A DNA stretch of 64,000 nucleotides from Altererythrobacter sp. TH136 (GCF_007065885.1 NZ_CP041409.1:620001-684000); one strand, 5' to 3'; positions 1-11,646 are shown, numbered from the stretch's first letter. A program made the numbers and translations. Notes: generated by a model not told the origin, from the letters alone.

Positions 1-96
1 GCCGGCGCCCATCGTGGCGCGCAGGCCCGATCCGCCGGCACCGACGACGACGACATCGTAGGTGTGGTCAATAATCTTGTAAGCTGCGGTCGCCAT
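1..96 (-). CDS. sdhA: Succinate dehydrogenase flavoprotein subunit, N-terminal fragment
   Basis: Only the first 32 codons lie in the window; the rest runs off the left edge. The peptide carries the start of an FAD-binding Rossmann motif (VVVVGAGGSGLRA), which is how SdhA proteins begin before the covalent-FAD histidine further on. The ATG overlaps the sdhD stop codon by one base (TGATG), so it is translationally coupled to sdhD. In this family the subunit oxidises succinate to fumarate in complex II on the inner face of the cytoplasmic membrane. The assignment rests on this motif together with the adjoining sdhC and sdhD. Confidence 0.9.
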   Translation of the reverse strand, partial: MATAAYKIIDHTYDVVVVGAGGSGLRATMGAG

Positions 97-482
97 CAGG
101 CGGCTCCTGACAGGGCGAGGCGGATGATGCTGAGGACGCCGAGACCGGCGCCCACGACGGCGAGGATGTTCAGCACGATGGAGATCGCTAGGTGGTTGCC
201 GGCGTCGTGGACATAATCGTCCACCAGGATCTGCAGGCCGTGGCGCGCGTGCCAGAACACGTTGGGCACCCACAGCGCCAGCACGAGTGCGGGCAGCGGG
301 CTGGCGACCCAGTCCTTCATCGCCGCAAAGTCATGGCTCGGCAGCAGTGCCAGGCCGAACGCCAGGAACAGGCCGCCGAGAATATTGCCGATCGCGGTGA
401 AGCGCTGGATCAGCCAGTGGTGCGCGCCGGTCCGCGCGGAGCCCAGTCCGCGTACCCGGCCGAGTTCGGTTCCATCACCCAT
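96..482 (-). CDS. sdhD: Succinate dehydrogenase membrane anchor subunit SdhD
   Basis: This 128-residue protein has three hydrophobic segments (about residues 30-48, 62-80 and 98-122). It keeps the anchor-subunit pattern: an HHWLIQR start, then a W-HARHGLQ-DDY-H stretch (about residues 76-92), whose histidine is the usual haem b ligand and whose Asp-Tyr lies near the quinone site. It would hold complex II in the membrane and pass electrons to ubiquinone. It lies 11 bases after sdhC and overlaps sdhA by one base, so the order is sdhC-sdhD-sdhA, as usual in alphaproteobacteria. Confidence 0.92.
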   Translation of the reverse strand: MGDGTELGRVRGLGSARTGAHHWLIQRFTAIGNILGGLFLAFGLALLPSHDFAAMKDWVASPLPALVLALWVPNVFWHARHGLQILVDDYVHDAGNHLAISIVLNILAVVGAGLGVLSIIRLALSGAA

Positions 483-493
483 CGATCAGTTCC

Positions 494-874
494 TCAGCGG
501 GTCAAGACCAGGGCCCAGAAGACCACGGTCAGCAGGAGACCGATCGCCGGCGTCAGCCACGACCAGGTCTTGTTGGTGCCAAGTTCGTAACCCGAGCCGA
601 TGTCGAGCACGAAGTGACGGATGCCGCTCGCCAGGTGGCTGAAGTACGCCCACGACAGGCCGATCAGAATGATCTGGCCGATGATGGAATCGGCCGCGGC
701 CTGGAAGGTGGCATAGCTTTCGCCGCCGCTCGCCAACGCGGCGAGCCACCACACCAGGATGGGCAGGCCCAGCAGCGCCATGCCGTCGCCGGTGACGCGG
801 TGGAGGATGGATACCGCCATGTGCGGCCCCCATCTCCAGATCTGCAGGTGCGGTGCTATCGGGCGATTGGCCAT
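494..874 (-). CDS. sdhC: Succinate dehydrogenase cytochrome b556 subunit SdhC
   Basis: This 126-residue membrane protein has the family opening RPIAPHLQIWRW, then SILHRVTG (a quinone-site serine and arginine) and three hydrophobic helices. The segment HLASGIRHFVLD holds the haem-ligand histidine in the usual H-x-x-x-G-x-R-H pattern. It is the first gene of the sdh operon and pairs with SdhD to bind haem b and ubiquinone. The 98-base gap to the divergent dehydrogenase at 973 should carry its promoter. The N-terminal match fixes the ATG at 874. Confidence 0.93.
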   Translation of the reverse strand: MANRPIAPHLQIWRWGPHMAVSILHRVTGDGMALLGLPILVWWLAALASGGESYATFQAAADSIIGQIILIGLSWAYFSHLASGIRHFVLDIGSGYELGTNKTWSWLTPAIGLLLTVVFWALVLTR

Positions 875-972
875 CGAGAAGTCCGTCGGTTGAAGTGCGC
901 CCTCCCCTTAACGTCTTGGCTTGGTCGCGCAAGCGCTCGACATGCAACCGATGATGCGGAAAAGGGGCCGGT

Positions 973-1680
973 ATGACGACCATCCTTCTCACCGGCGCGT
1001 CGCGCGGGATCGGCGCGGCGGCCCTCGCCGCTCTCGAAGCACGCGGGTGCCGTGTGATCGGACAGGCAACACGCGCCAGCGAAAGCTTGCTGGCGGCGGA
1101 TTTCGCCGAGCCCCAGGCGCCGCAGGTCCTGTGGGAAACCGCGCTGGCGCAGGCTGGCGGTGCGATCGACGTATTGGTCAACAATGCCGGGCTTTTTGCC
1201 GAGAATCCGCTCGACGGATCCGACATCGCCTGGCTCGACGGATGGGAAGATACGGTGCGGATCAACCTGACCGCAGCGGCCCAGCTCAGCCGGTTCGCCG
1301 TGCGGCACTGGCAGGACCGGGGCACAGGGGGGCGCATCGTCCATGTCGCGAGCCGTGCCGGACACCGGGGCGATTCCCCGGCGCACTGGCACTACGCCGC
1401 GGCCAAGGGCGGGATGTTGGCGCTGCACAAGACGATCGCGCGGCAATACGCAGCGCAAGGGATCCTCAGCTATGCGATCGCGCCCGGCTTCACCGATACC
1501 GGCATGGCGGGAGACTACCTCGCCAGCCGTGGCGGCCCGGCGCTGCTGGCGGACATTCCGCTTGGCCGGGTGGCAACGCCAGAGGAGATCGCGACGATCA
1601 TCGTGTTCTGCGCTCTCGACGCGCCGCCGAGCATGACCGGCGCGACCCTCGACGCCAACGGAGCTAGCTATGTCCGTTAG
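973..1680 (+). CDS. SDR-family NAD(P)-dependent oxidoreductase
   Basis: This 235-residue classical short-chain dehydrogenase shows the cofactor motif TGASRGIG (residues 7-14), the NNAG structural motif (about 69-72) and the catalytic Ser (HVAS) followed by Y-x-x-x-K within YAAAKGG. A purine-rich AAAAGGGG lies upstream of the ATG. Its last 11 bases overlap the next gene, a metallo-beta-lactamase-like protein, so the two are probably co-transcribed. The substrate cannot be told from the sequence; SDRs with this layout reduce keto groups or oxidise alcohols. Confidence 0.88.
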   Translation: MTTILLTGASRGIGAAALAALEARGCRVIGQATRASESLLAADFAEPQAPQVLWETALAQAGGAIDVLVNNAGLFAENPLDGSDIAWLDGWEDTVRINLTAAAQLSRFAVRHWQDRGTGGRIVHVASRAGHRGDSPAHWHYAAAKGGMLALHKTIARQYAAQGILSYAIAPGFTDTGMAGDYLASRGGPALLADIPLGRVATPEEIATIIVFCALDAPPSMTGATLDANGASYVR

Positions 1681-2569
1681 ATCAATCGCCGCCGCATTTG
1701 CGCTGCTGGCGGGATGCGCGACGGCTCCAGCGCCGCTGGCCGACGCCGCCATCGGCCAGCGCGCCTGGGCCGCGGCGTGTGCGGACGCTGACGAGTGGGA
1801 CAAGCCCGGCCCGCCCTTCCGCATCCGCGGCAACACCTATTACGTAGGCACTTGCGGCATCACCGCGCTGCTGGTGACGGGGCCCCGCGGCCACACGTTG
1901 ATCGACAGCGGGACCGACAAGGGTGCCGAGGTGGTGCTGGCTAACATCCGCGCGCTCGGCTTCGATCCAGGCGACGTGAAGTACCTGCTGATGAGCCACG
2001 AACATTTCGACCACGTCGGCGGGATCGCACGGGTGCAGGCTGCCACGGGAGCAACCATCGTAACCTCTGCAGCTGCCGCCAAAGTCCTGCGCAGCGGCGA
2101 GGTCGATCCGAACGACCCGCAGTCCCGTTCCAACCACCCGCCCTTCCCGCCCGCAACCGGCCGGATCATCGAACTCGGCGTAGATGAAGCGCGAATGCCG
2201 CCGGGTTTGGCCGCCAAACCGATCTTCACCCCGGGGCATACTCTGGGAGCGCTGAGCTGGACCTGGCAGGCTTGCGACGAAGGGGACTGCAAGACGATCG
2301 TCTATGCCGACAGCCTCAATCCGATCAGCTCTGAAGGTTACCGCTACCGCGACCATCCGGAGCTGGTGAAGGGGTTCCGCGGCGGAATCGACGCGGTGAG
2401 CAGCGCACCGTGCGACATCGTGCTGGCGCCGCATCCTATGGCGGCAGCGATGCGCGCGCGCTTGCTGGGAGACAAGCCTCTGGTCGATCCGGGTGGTTGC
2501 CGTGCCTATGCTGCAGCAGCAAGTGATCGGCTCGACAAGCGGCTCGTACAGGAGGCCGCCGGTGGCTGA
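1670..2569 (+). CDS. Subclass B3 metallo-beta-lactamase-like lipoprotein
   Basis: This 299-residue protein has all six zinc-site residues of subclass B3 metallo-beta-lactamases: H110, H112, D114 and H115 in HEHFDH, H190 in TPGHTLGALSW and H255 in APHP. The TPGHT-x-G-x-x-SW string is typical of B3 rather than of glyoxalase II or RNase Z. The N-terminus has a short hydrophobic run ending in LLAGC (Cys16), a lipobox, so it is probably a membrane-anchored periplasmic lipoprotein. By family it would hydrolyse beta-lactams, but related proteins act on lactones or other substrates. It overlaps the SDR gene by 11 bases and prmA by 8. Confidence 0.86.
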   Translation: MSVRSIAAAFALLAGCATAPAPLADAAIGQRAWAAACADADEWDKPGPPFRIRGNTYYVGTCGITALLVTGPRGHTLIDSGTDKGAEVVLANIRALGFDPGDVKYLLMSHEHFDHVGGIARVQAATGATIVTSAAAAKVLRSGEVDPNDPQSRSNHPPFPPATGRIIELGVDEARMPPGLAAKPIFTPGHTLGALSWTWQACDEGDCKTIVYADSLNPISSEGYRYRDHPELVKGFRGGIDAVSSAPCDIVLAPHPMAAAMRARLLGDKPLVDPGGCRAYAAAASDRLDKRLVQEAAGG

Positions 2570-3494
2570 CTGCTGGTCCGTTCGCGCCGATGTGCCGCGG
2601 GAAATCGCCCGTGCGGCGCTGGTGGCGCACGAAGACGCGCTCGACTGGCCGGAAGACTGGGTGCTGACCGGCAGCGAGGTGGCCGATCACTTGCCGGAAG
2701 ACTGGTTTGTCGAAGCCTATCTGCCGCACGAACCTTCGGCGGAGGACGTCGGCCGTGTAGCGGCTTTGTTTGGAGACACGGCGCCAAAGCTGGTAGTGAC
2801 CGCGATCCCCGATCAGGACTGGCTCACCGTCAGCCAAGCGGGGCTGGAGCCGATCGTCGCCGGACCGTTCCGCGTCCGCACCCCCGATCATCCGGCGATC
2901 CCCGACACGATCGACTTCGCGATCCCGGCCAGCCAAGCCTTCGGCACCGGCCATCACGCCACTACCGCGGGCTGCCTGGCGATGCTAGGGCGCATGAAAC
3001 GGACGGGGATGCAGGTGCGCAACCTCGCTGACATCGGCACCGGCACGGGGCTTCTGGCATTCGCCGGGCTGGCCTTGTGGTCCCGCGCCTATGCGACCGC
3101 GAGCGACATCGACGCGGTCTGCGCCGGGGTCGTGGAGGCCAATGCCGAGGCCAATAACGTGCGGATGGGTGCTGGCCGCGGCGCGCTGACGATGGTGATC
3201 GCCGATGGCATGGCGAACCCGCTGCTGCGCGCGCGCGGGCCGTACGACCTGCTCATCGCCAACATCCTCGCCGGTCCGCTGGCGGAACTGGCCGCCGATT
3301 TCGGGCGCGCCGTGGTGCCCGGCGGCAGCGTGCTGCTGGCGGGCTTGCTCGAAACGCAGGAGCGCGCGGTGCGCGCCACCTACACCCGCGCCGGGTTTCG
3401 CCTCGCCGCGCGCGACGTGCGCGGAGACTGGTCCGTGCTGTGGCTGCGAAAACGCAACCGTCAGCCGCTCCACCGGGCGAGCGCCTCACGGTAG
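2562..3494 (+). CDS. prmA: Ribosomal protein L11 methyltransferase
   Basis: The start is taken as the GTG at 2562, because AGGAGG (2550-2555) sits six bases upstream; this overlaps the previous gene's stop codon. The 310-residue product has a PrmA-type N-terminal substrate domain, then the conserved AFGTGHHATT segment, SAM motif I (ADIGTGTGLLAFAG) and the NILAGPL motif (in place of NPPY) that marks PrmA. It methylates ribosomal protein L11 using S-adenosylmethionine in the cytoplasm. Its last 34 bases overlap the 3' end of a convergent gene. Confidence 0.9.
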   Translation: MADCWSVRADVPREIARAALVAHEDALDWPEDWVLTGSEVADHLPEDWFVEAYLPHEPSAEDVGRVAALFGDTAPKLVVTAIPDQDWLTVSQAGLEPIVAGPFRVRTPDHPAIPDTIDFAIPASQAFGTGHHATTAGCLAMLGRMKRTGMQVRNLADIGTGTGLLAFAGLALWSRAYATASDIDAVCAGVVEANAEANNVRMGAGRGALTMVIADGMANPLLRARGPYDLLIANILAGPLAELAADFGRAVVPGGSVLLAGLLETQERAVRATYTRAGFRLAARDVRGDWSVLWLRKRNRQPLHRASASR

Positions 3495-3991
3495 TTTTCG
3501 CGCGCATCCCGCTCGCGCCGCTGGAGCTTCTTGGCTTCCTTCGCCTGCTGCGCCCGGAGCGCTTCAATCTTTCGGTCAAGCGACTCGCGCTTGGCTTCCA
3601 ATGCGGCGAGTGCCGCCGCGTGGCGGCTGGTCGCCTCCTCCAGAGCCGCTTCCGCCTTGTCGAGCGAAGCACGGCTGGGCGGCTTGCTGCGCTTGCGGGG
3701 AGGTGCCGGTTCAGGAGCCGCTTTCCCAGACTTTGCGGAATTCTTGGTCTTGCGCGGGCCGAGCGCCTTCAGTTGTTCGGCCAATCCACCGCGCGATATC
3801 ATCACGATCTCGCCTGGCTTGGAGAGGGGCGCGGCCATCAAGGCTTCGTCGGTCACCTCTTCCGCGGTGCCTTGCGCGAACAGGTTTCCACTCGCGCCCC
3901 AGGCAGCAAGCGCCGCTTTCTGGCTCGGCGCCGCGACGTACGCGTCGTTGAACCCCGCCGCCGTGCGGAACACCTTGAGCTTGCGTGCCAT
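3461..3991 (-). CDS. Conserved protein with C-terminal coiled coil (TolA-like in composition)
   Basis: The 176-residue product starts MARKLKVFRT. An N-terminal folded part (about residues 1-75) contains AYVAAPSQKAALAAWG and GEIVMISRGGLAEQL. A Lys/Pro-rich linker follows, then a long charged helix rich in Ala, Glu, Arg and Lys (about 100-170), probably a coiled coil. No signal peptide or membrane segment is seen. I recall similar proteins being called TolA-like because of the helix, but this one lacks the TolA membrane anchor, so I give no function. The open frame runs further upstream into ligA, but the ATG at 3991 is the natural start, 35 bases after ligA. Confidence 0.7.
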   Translation of the reverse strand: MARKLKVFRTAAGFNDAYVAAPSQKAALAAWGASGNLFAQGTAEEVTDEALMAAPLSKPGEIVMISRGGLAEQLKALGPRKTKNSAKSGKAAPEPAPPRKRSKPPSRASLDKAEAALEEATSRHAAALAALEAKRESLDRKIEALRAQQAKEAKKLQRRERDARENYREALARWSG

Positions 3992-4026
3992 GGCTTGCAA
4001 AGCGCCCCGCCGGCGCGCGGGTTCCG

Positions 4027-6979
<2,953 letters not shown>

Positions 6980-6983
<4 letters not shown>

Positions 6984-8653
6984 ACTCCCTCCAACAGCCG
7001 ATCGGCTTGCGCGCGCGCTTCGGGAGTGACCTCCGCGCCGGACAGCATCCGGGCGATCTCCTCCTGCCGCGCCGCCGGATCGAGCAGCGTCACCGAGGTG
7101 CGCGTCACCGTGCCCTCGCTCGACTTGTGGATCACGTAATGGGTCCGTCCACGCGCGGCGACCTGCGGGCTGTGCGTGACCACCAGCACCTGCCCACCGC
7201 TCTTCGCTTCGTGGCCGGCGAGGCGCAACAGCCGCTCGCCAATGGCGCTCGCCACCGCGCCGCCGACGCCGCGATCGATCTCGTCGAAGATCATGGCTGC
7301 CCCGCCTTTCTCCGCCAGCGCAACCTTGAGCGCGAGGATGAAGCGGCTGAGTTCGCCCCCGCTCGCGATCTTGTTGAGCGGGGCGAAATCAGCTCCCGGA
7401 TTGGTGGCGATCAGGAATTCGACCGCGTCGATCCCGTGCGGCCCCCAGCGGTCCTCCGGCAACTCCGTCACCGCTGTCCGGAAGCGCGCCGAATCCAGTT
7501 TGAGCGGTGCAAGCTCTCCCGCAACCGCCGCGTCCAGTCGTTCCGCCGCGGCGATCCGCACCTGGTGCAAGGCGACGGCGCGCTCTCGATAAGCCTCGCC
7601 AGCCGATTTCGCCGCGGCGGCCAGCGAGTCGAGCTCCGCCTCGCCGCCCTCGATCGCATCGAGCTGGTGGCGGAACTCGCGCATGCGGTCGGGCAGCTCG
7701 TCGACTTCGCAGCGATGCTTGCGCGCCAGTGCACGAAGATCGAACAACCGCGTTTCGGCGCGCTCCAGCGCCAGCGGATCGTGCACCAGCGCCTCGCCCG
7801 CGGCGGTCAGCTTGTCCTCCGCCTCCCCCGCCTCGATCACCGCGCGGTCGAGCGCCGCCAGTGCTTCGGCCAGCAGCGGGTGTTTTGATGCGATCCGGTC
7901 CAGGCGGCGAGCAGCGACCCGCAGGTTGGCCAGCGGCGAGTCGGAACCCTCCCACAGCAGGCGCAATTCCTCGAGGTCGCCCGACAGCCGCTCGCCCTTC
8001 TGCATCGATGCGCGCGCTTCGGCCAGGCGTTCTTCCTCGCCCGCCTGCGGTTCGATCGCCGCGAGTTCGGCGAGGTGCGCGAGTAGCAGGTCCTGATCGG
8101 CCTGCGCCGTCGCCACCCGTTCTCGCGCGGCGGCCAGCCGATCCTCGGCAGCGCGCCACCCTGTCCACAGGGCGGTGAGGCCTTGCTCCCCTCCGGCGAA
8201 CCGATCGAGCAACGCGCGATGGCCACGCGGGTTTACCAGCCCGCGGTCGTCGTGCTGGCCGTGCAGCTCGACCAGCGCGGGCGCGATCTCGCGCAGCAGC
8301 GCCACGCCCACCGGCTGGTCGTTGACGAACGCGCGGCTACCCCCGTCCGCCTTCAGCGTGCGCCGCAGGATCAGCGGCTCGCCCGGCTCCAGTTCGACGT
8401 CAGCCTCGTCAAGGGCGGCGGCGATGGCTTCAGGCAGCGCGGCGAACTCGAACGTCGCGGTTACGCTCGCCTTGTCTTCTCCCGCGCGCACCAGACCGCT
8501 TTCCGCCCGGTTGCCGAGGACGAGACCCAGCGCGTCGAGCAGAATCGACTTGCCCGCCCCGGTTTCGCCAGTCAGGACGCCCAGCCCGCTGCGAAATTCC
8601 AGATCGAGCGCCTCGATCAACACGATGTTGCGGATGGTGAGGCGCGTCAGCAT
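6980..8653 (-). CDS. recN: DNA repair protein RecN
   Basis: This 557-residue SMC-like ATPase has an N-terminal Walker A (GETGAGKS, about residues 30-37), long coiled-coil segments in the middle, an ABC signature (LASGGELSRF, here IASGGELSRFIL) and Walker B (AMIFDEIDRGVGG) near residue 450. Length and order match RecN, which acts with RecA at double-strand breaks. The characteristic opening MLTRLTIRNIVLIEALDLEF fixes the start. It leads the recN-hydrolase-ligA unit. Confidence 0.96.
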
Positions 8654-8687
8654 TCGCCGCGTTCACTAGCGGATGCCGCGGGGCGCG

Positions 8688-10010
8688 TCACGCGGGCAGG
8701 CGCGCAACCTTGAGAAAAGCGGCGGGCGAAAGCGGGGCCGATCGCAAAAAGCCCTGGTACACCGCACAACCCTCGCTGTGGGCGATGGCGCGCTGGGCCT
8801 CGGTCTCGATCCCCTCTGCGACCACTGCCAGGTCGAGTGCCCGGGCGAGCGCCACGATGGCGCGCAGGACCGCCCGGTCGCGCTCGTCCTGCTCGATCCC
8901 GTCGATCATCGAGCGGTCGAGCTTCAGCGTGTCGAGCGGCAGCAGCTTGAGATAGCGGAAATTGCAGAACCCGCCGCCGAAATCATCGAGCGCGATGTGG
9001 ATTCCGCGAGACTTCAGCGTGGCCAGCGTAGCAGCGCATCGCTCGAGATCGCCCAGCAGCACCTGCTCGGTGATCTCCAATGTCAGCCGTGCCGCGGCGA
9101 AGCCACTTGCGTCCAGCAGCGACGCAAAGTCGTGCGCGAAGTTCGGGCTGGCGAGATCAGCCGGCGTGACATTGATGGACAGCCGCACGTCGCGCGACCA
9201 CACCCGCGCCGCCGCCAGCGCCTTCTCCGCGATGTGCCGCGACAGATGCGCCACATGCTCGGCGCGTTCGGCGATCGCGAACAGCGCACCCGCCCCGATC
9301 TGGCCGATGCGGGGGTGGTTCCACCGGGCGAGCGCCTCGGCCCCCACCACTCTGTCGTCCGCCATGTCATACTGCGGTTGAAAGACGATCTCGATCTCGC
9401 CGTGGTCGATGGCCGTAAGCAGGTCCGCCTCGATCTCGGCAGCGCGGATGCCGGCGGGTGAGCGGGTCCGGTCGGCCCACGCGATCCGCGCGCCCGGCCG
9501 GTCGTGCGCTTGCGCCAGCGTGCCGGCGAGACGATCGACCACGTGATCGGCCCGCTCTCCGGGCAGCACCCGCAGCAGCGCGATGCGCGGCCACAGGCGC
9601 ACCGTGCCGGACCGGTCGAGCGTCGCAATCGGGGCGGCGAGCGCTTCGCCCAAAGCCTCCCCCAGCCACTGCCACCGTTCACGGCTCATCGCCTCTCGCG
9701 CCACTAAAGCGAACTTGCCACCACCCAGGCGGGCCGCCAGCCATTCGCCGTCCGCCAGTTCATCGGCGGCAAAATGAAGGATCCGCCGGGCCACTTCGAC
9801 CAGGGCGCCGTCTCCCGCGGCTTCGCCGTACGCCAGATTCACTGCATCGAACCGTCCCAGCCCGATCAGCAGGGCATGAACCGGCGCCGCCTTGCCGTCG
9901 GTGGCTTCTGCCCGCCAGATGTCGAGCGCGCCGCGCACGGCCTCGCTGTCGGCAAGCCCGGTCAGGGCATCGCGGCGGCTCTGGCCTGAAGCATGTGATA
10001 GCGACGTCAT
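8688..10010 (-). CDS. EAL-domain protein with degenerate GGDEF (probable c-di-GMP phosphodiesterase)
   Basis: The start is the ATG at 10010, preceded by GGAGGG; this leaves 440 residues. The N-terminal GGDEF-like domain (about 12-180) keeps DALTGL but has GGGKF (96-100) instead of GGDEF, so it should not make c-di-GMP. The EAL domain (about 195-435) is complete: EAL at 225-227, the LEITEQ glutamate, a DDFG loop, a KLD lysine and AEGIET. The protein is therefore probably a c-di-GMP phosphodiesterase, possibly tuned by GTP binding to the dead domain. There is no membrane segment, so it is cytoplasmic. A 118-base gap separates it from divergent nadK. Confidence 0.87.
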   Translation of the reverse strand: MTSLSHASGQSRRDALTGLADSEAVRGALDIWRAEATDGKAAPVHALLIGLGRFDAVNLAYGEAAGDGALVEVARRILHFAADELADGEWLAARLGGGKFALVAREAMSRERWQWLGEALGEALAAPIATLDRSGTVRLWPRIALLRVLPGERADHVVDRLAGTLAQAHDRPGARIAWADRTRSPAGIRAAEIEADLLTAIDHGEIEIVFQPQYDMADDRVVGAEALARWNHPRIGQIGAGALFAIAERAEHVAHLSRHIAEKALAAARVWSRDVRLSINVTPADLASPNFAHDFASLLDASGFAAARLTLEITEQVLLGDLERCAATLATLKSRGIHIALDDFGGGFCNFRYLKLLPLDTLKLDRSMIDGIEQDERDRAVLRAIVALARALDLAVVAEGIETEAQRAIAHSEGCAVYQGFLRSAPLSPAAFLKVARLPA

Positions 10011-10128
10011 CCGGCCCTCCCTAGCCGCTTGCGCCCGCCGCCGCGCGCCCGCCGCCGCCCTGCGTTGCCAAATGGGACACCCGGCTCTAGCTTCGCGCTT
10101 ATCCTGGTTTCGAAATAAGGGTGCGCGC

Positions 10129-10917
10129 GTGACTGGCTCCATCGATGTCAAGCGCCTGGCGCTGCTCGCCTCCCGCACCGAACGGGCCATCGCCGCGGCG
10201 GCCGAGCTGCGCGAGCATCACGATTTCGTCTCGTTCGACCGGGCGGAAGCGGTGGTGGTGTTGGGCGGCGATGGCTTCATGCTGCACACGCTGCACCGGA
10301 TGCTCGACAAGGGGCGGGTCATACCTGCGTACGGAATGAACTGCGGCACGATCGGTTTTCTGATGAACCGTTATCGCACTCCGGCCAAGCTGGTTGATCG
10401 GCTGCACAAGGCCCGCATCCACGCTATCGCCCCCCTGCGGATGGAGGCCATCACGCAGGACGGGGCGCGCCATGTTGCCTGCGCCATCAACGAAGTGTCG
10501 CTACTGCGCGAAACCCGCCAGACCGCCAAGATTGAGGTGTTGCTGGACGGCAAGACCCGGCTGAAGGAACTGGTCTGCGACGGCGTGCTGCTGGCCACCC
10601 CGGCCGGTTCCACCGCCTATAACCTGTCTGCCAACGGACCGATCCTGCCGCTCGATTCGCAGTTGCTGGCGCTGACCCCGATCAGTCCGTTCCGCCCGCG
10701 ACGGTGGTCGGGTGCGGTGTTGCCTGAGCGGAGCAAGGTGACCTTCCGTGTCAACGAGCCAGCCAAGCGCCCGGTGTCGGTGGTCGCCGACCAAAAAGAG
10801 TTCCGCGACGTCGCCGAAGTGAACCTGGAGATCGCCCGCGAAAGCCAGCTAACCCTGCTGTTCGATCCCGGTCACGCCCTCGATGAGCGGATCGTTGCGG
10901 AACAGTTCGCGGTCTAG
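10129..10917 (+). CDS. nadK: NAD kinase
   Basis: The start is placed at the GTG at 10129 because AAGGG (10117-10121) sits seven bases before it and the protein then begins like other NadK proteins. The 262-residue product has GGDGF (46-50), the NE dipeptide in AINEVSLLRE, and the signature CDGVLLATPAGSTAYN, which holds the substrate-binding residues. It phosphorylates NAD to NADP. The length matches the short alphaproteobacterial form without the N-terminal extension. It stands alone between a divergent EAL gene and tRNA-Asn. Confidence 0.93.
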   Translation: MTGSIDVKRLALLASRTERAIAAAAELREHHDFVSFDRAEAVVVLGGDGFMLHTLHRMLDKGRVIPAYGMNCGTIGFLMNRYRTPAKLVDRLHKARIHAIAPLRMEAITQDGARHVACAINEVSLLRETRQTAKIEVLLDGKTRLKELVCDGVLLATPAGSTAYNLSANGPILPLDSQLLALTPISPFRPRRWSGAVLPERSKVTFRVNEPAKRPVSVVADQKEFRDVAEVNLEIARESQLTLLFDPGHALDERIVAEQFAV

Positions 10918-10930
10918 TCGACTCTGGGAC

Positions 10931-10959
10931 TTGCCAACCATCGGGCACGCCCATATAGG
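10931..10959 (+). promoter_or_regulatory. Probable promoter of tRNA-Asn
   Basis: A -35 box TTGCCA (10931-10936) and a -10 box TATAGG (10954-10959) are separated by 17 bases. The expected transcription start, near 10966, lies about 17 bases before the mature tRNA. The same TTGCCA box with a 17-base spacer precedes the tRNA-Arg gene at 35768-35796, which supports both. Confidence 0.55.
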
Positions 10960-10982
10960 CGCGCTCCTGCCGATCCGGCTGC

Positions 10983-11057
10983 TCCCCGATAGCTCAGCGG
11001 TAGAGTAGGTGACTGTTAATCACTTGGTCGTTGGTTCGAATCCAACTCGGGGAGCCA
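10983..11057 (+). tRNA. tRNA-Asn (GTT)
   Basis: The 75-base gene folds as a full cloverleaf. Acceptor arms are TCCCCGA and TCGGGGA, with discriminator G and an encoded CCA end. The D arm is AGCTCAGCGGTAGAG, the anticodon loop is CTGTTAA with anticodon GTT at 11015-11017, and the T arm contains GGTTCGAATCC. It reads asparagine AAY codons. Confidence 0.97.
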
Positions 11058-11298
11058 TTCATCGTCGCCAGTTCGACGATGTACGATGAGCCGCCAAGCG
11101 GCGCTTCAGTCCCTCCCTGCGGCTATGGTAGCCGCACTGGCGATGACACCGCAGCTTGACCCGTACGGGTGCGGCGCGGGTATGTCAGGCCGTCATCCTG
11201 TCCTCTGTATTTGCTGAAAGTCCCTGACGTGGCGGCAAAGCAGCCGGTTGCAGACGCGATCCCCCGCATCCACGGGATGCCCAGGGATCCGTAATACT
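11058..11298. other. Gene-free stretch after tRNA-Asn with short perfect hairpins
   Basis: I see no credible coding region here. Two perfect inverted repeats stand out. One has arms CATCGTCG (11060-11067) and CGACGATG (11074-11081); the other has arms TGCGGCTA (11118-11125) and TAGCCGCA (11129-11136). Neither is followed by a T-run, so they are not classical intrinsic terminators. They may be transcript-end or processing structures of the tRNA, or remains of a dispersed repeat. No repeat of the tRNA 3' end that would mark an integration site was noticed. Confidence 0.5.
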
Positions 11299-11535
11299 CT
11301 AATCGGGATACCGGCGCCGCGGCGGATCGGCGCGGCAATCGAACCGTCCTCTTACCGCAGAGTTGACGAACCGGCCGGCCGATCCGGCTTCGCATAGCGA
11401 CTGATAGATCTCGGCCGGGACGTCGGAATAGATGTAACGCCTCCGCCCGCTGAACCAGACGCTGAGTTCGCGCGAAAGGGGATTGTAGGCCACTCTCTCG
11501 ATCGCGGACGAACCTCGGATCTGCTGGACAGGCAT
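11299..11535 (-). CDS. KTSC-domain small protein
   Basis: This 78-residue protein matches the KTSC domain by eye: SSAIERVAYNPLSREL, then WFSGRRRYIYSDVPAEIYQSL, then AGSAGRFVNSAVRGRF. The family is named after its occurrence at lysyl-tRNA synthetases and also exists as stand-alone small proteins of unknown role. The upstream context (tRNA-Asn, divergent) gives no operon partner. The ATG at 11535 is the only start that keeps the whole domain. Confidence 0.75.
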   Translation of the reverse strand: MPVQQIRGSSAIERVAYNPLSRELSVWFSGRRRYIYSDVPAEIYQSLCEAGSAGRFVNSAVRGRFDCRADPPRRRYPD

Positions 11536-11646
11536 GAAGGCTGAGCGCTCGAGAGAATCGCAGCGTTCCGGTCGTTACGCTGAACCGAATCCGTTTCGCG
11601 CCAGACCGAATCGGAACCGGCCGCGGCTCATCCGGTTCGGTTCGGG

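Noticed and set aside
11060-11081. Intrinsic terminator for tRNA-Asn
   Set aside because: The 8-base stem is perfect, but no T-run follows, so I only list it as a hairpin.
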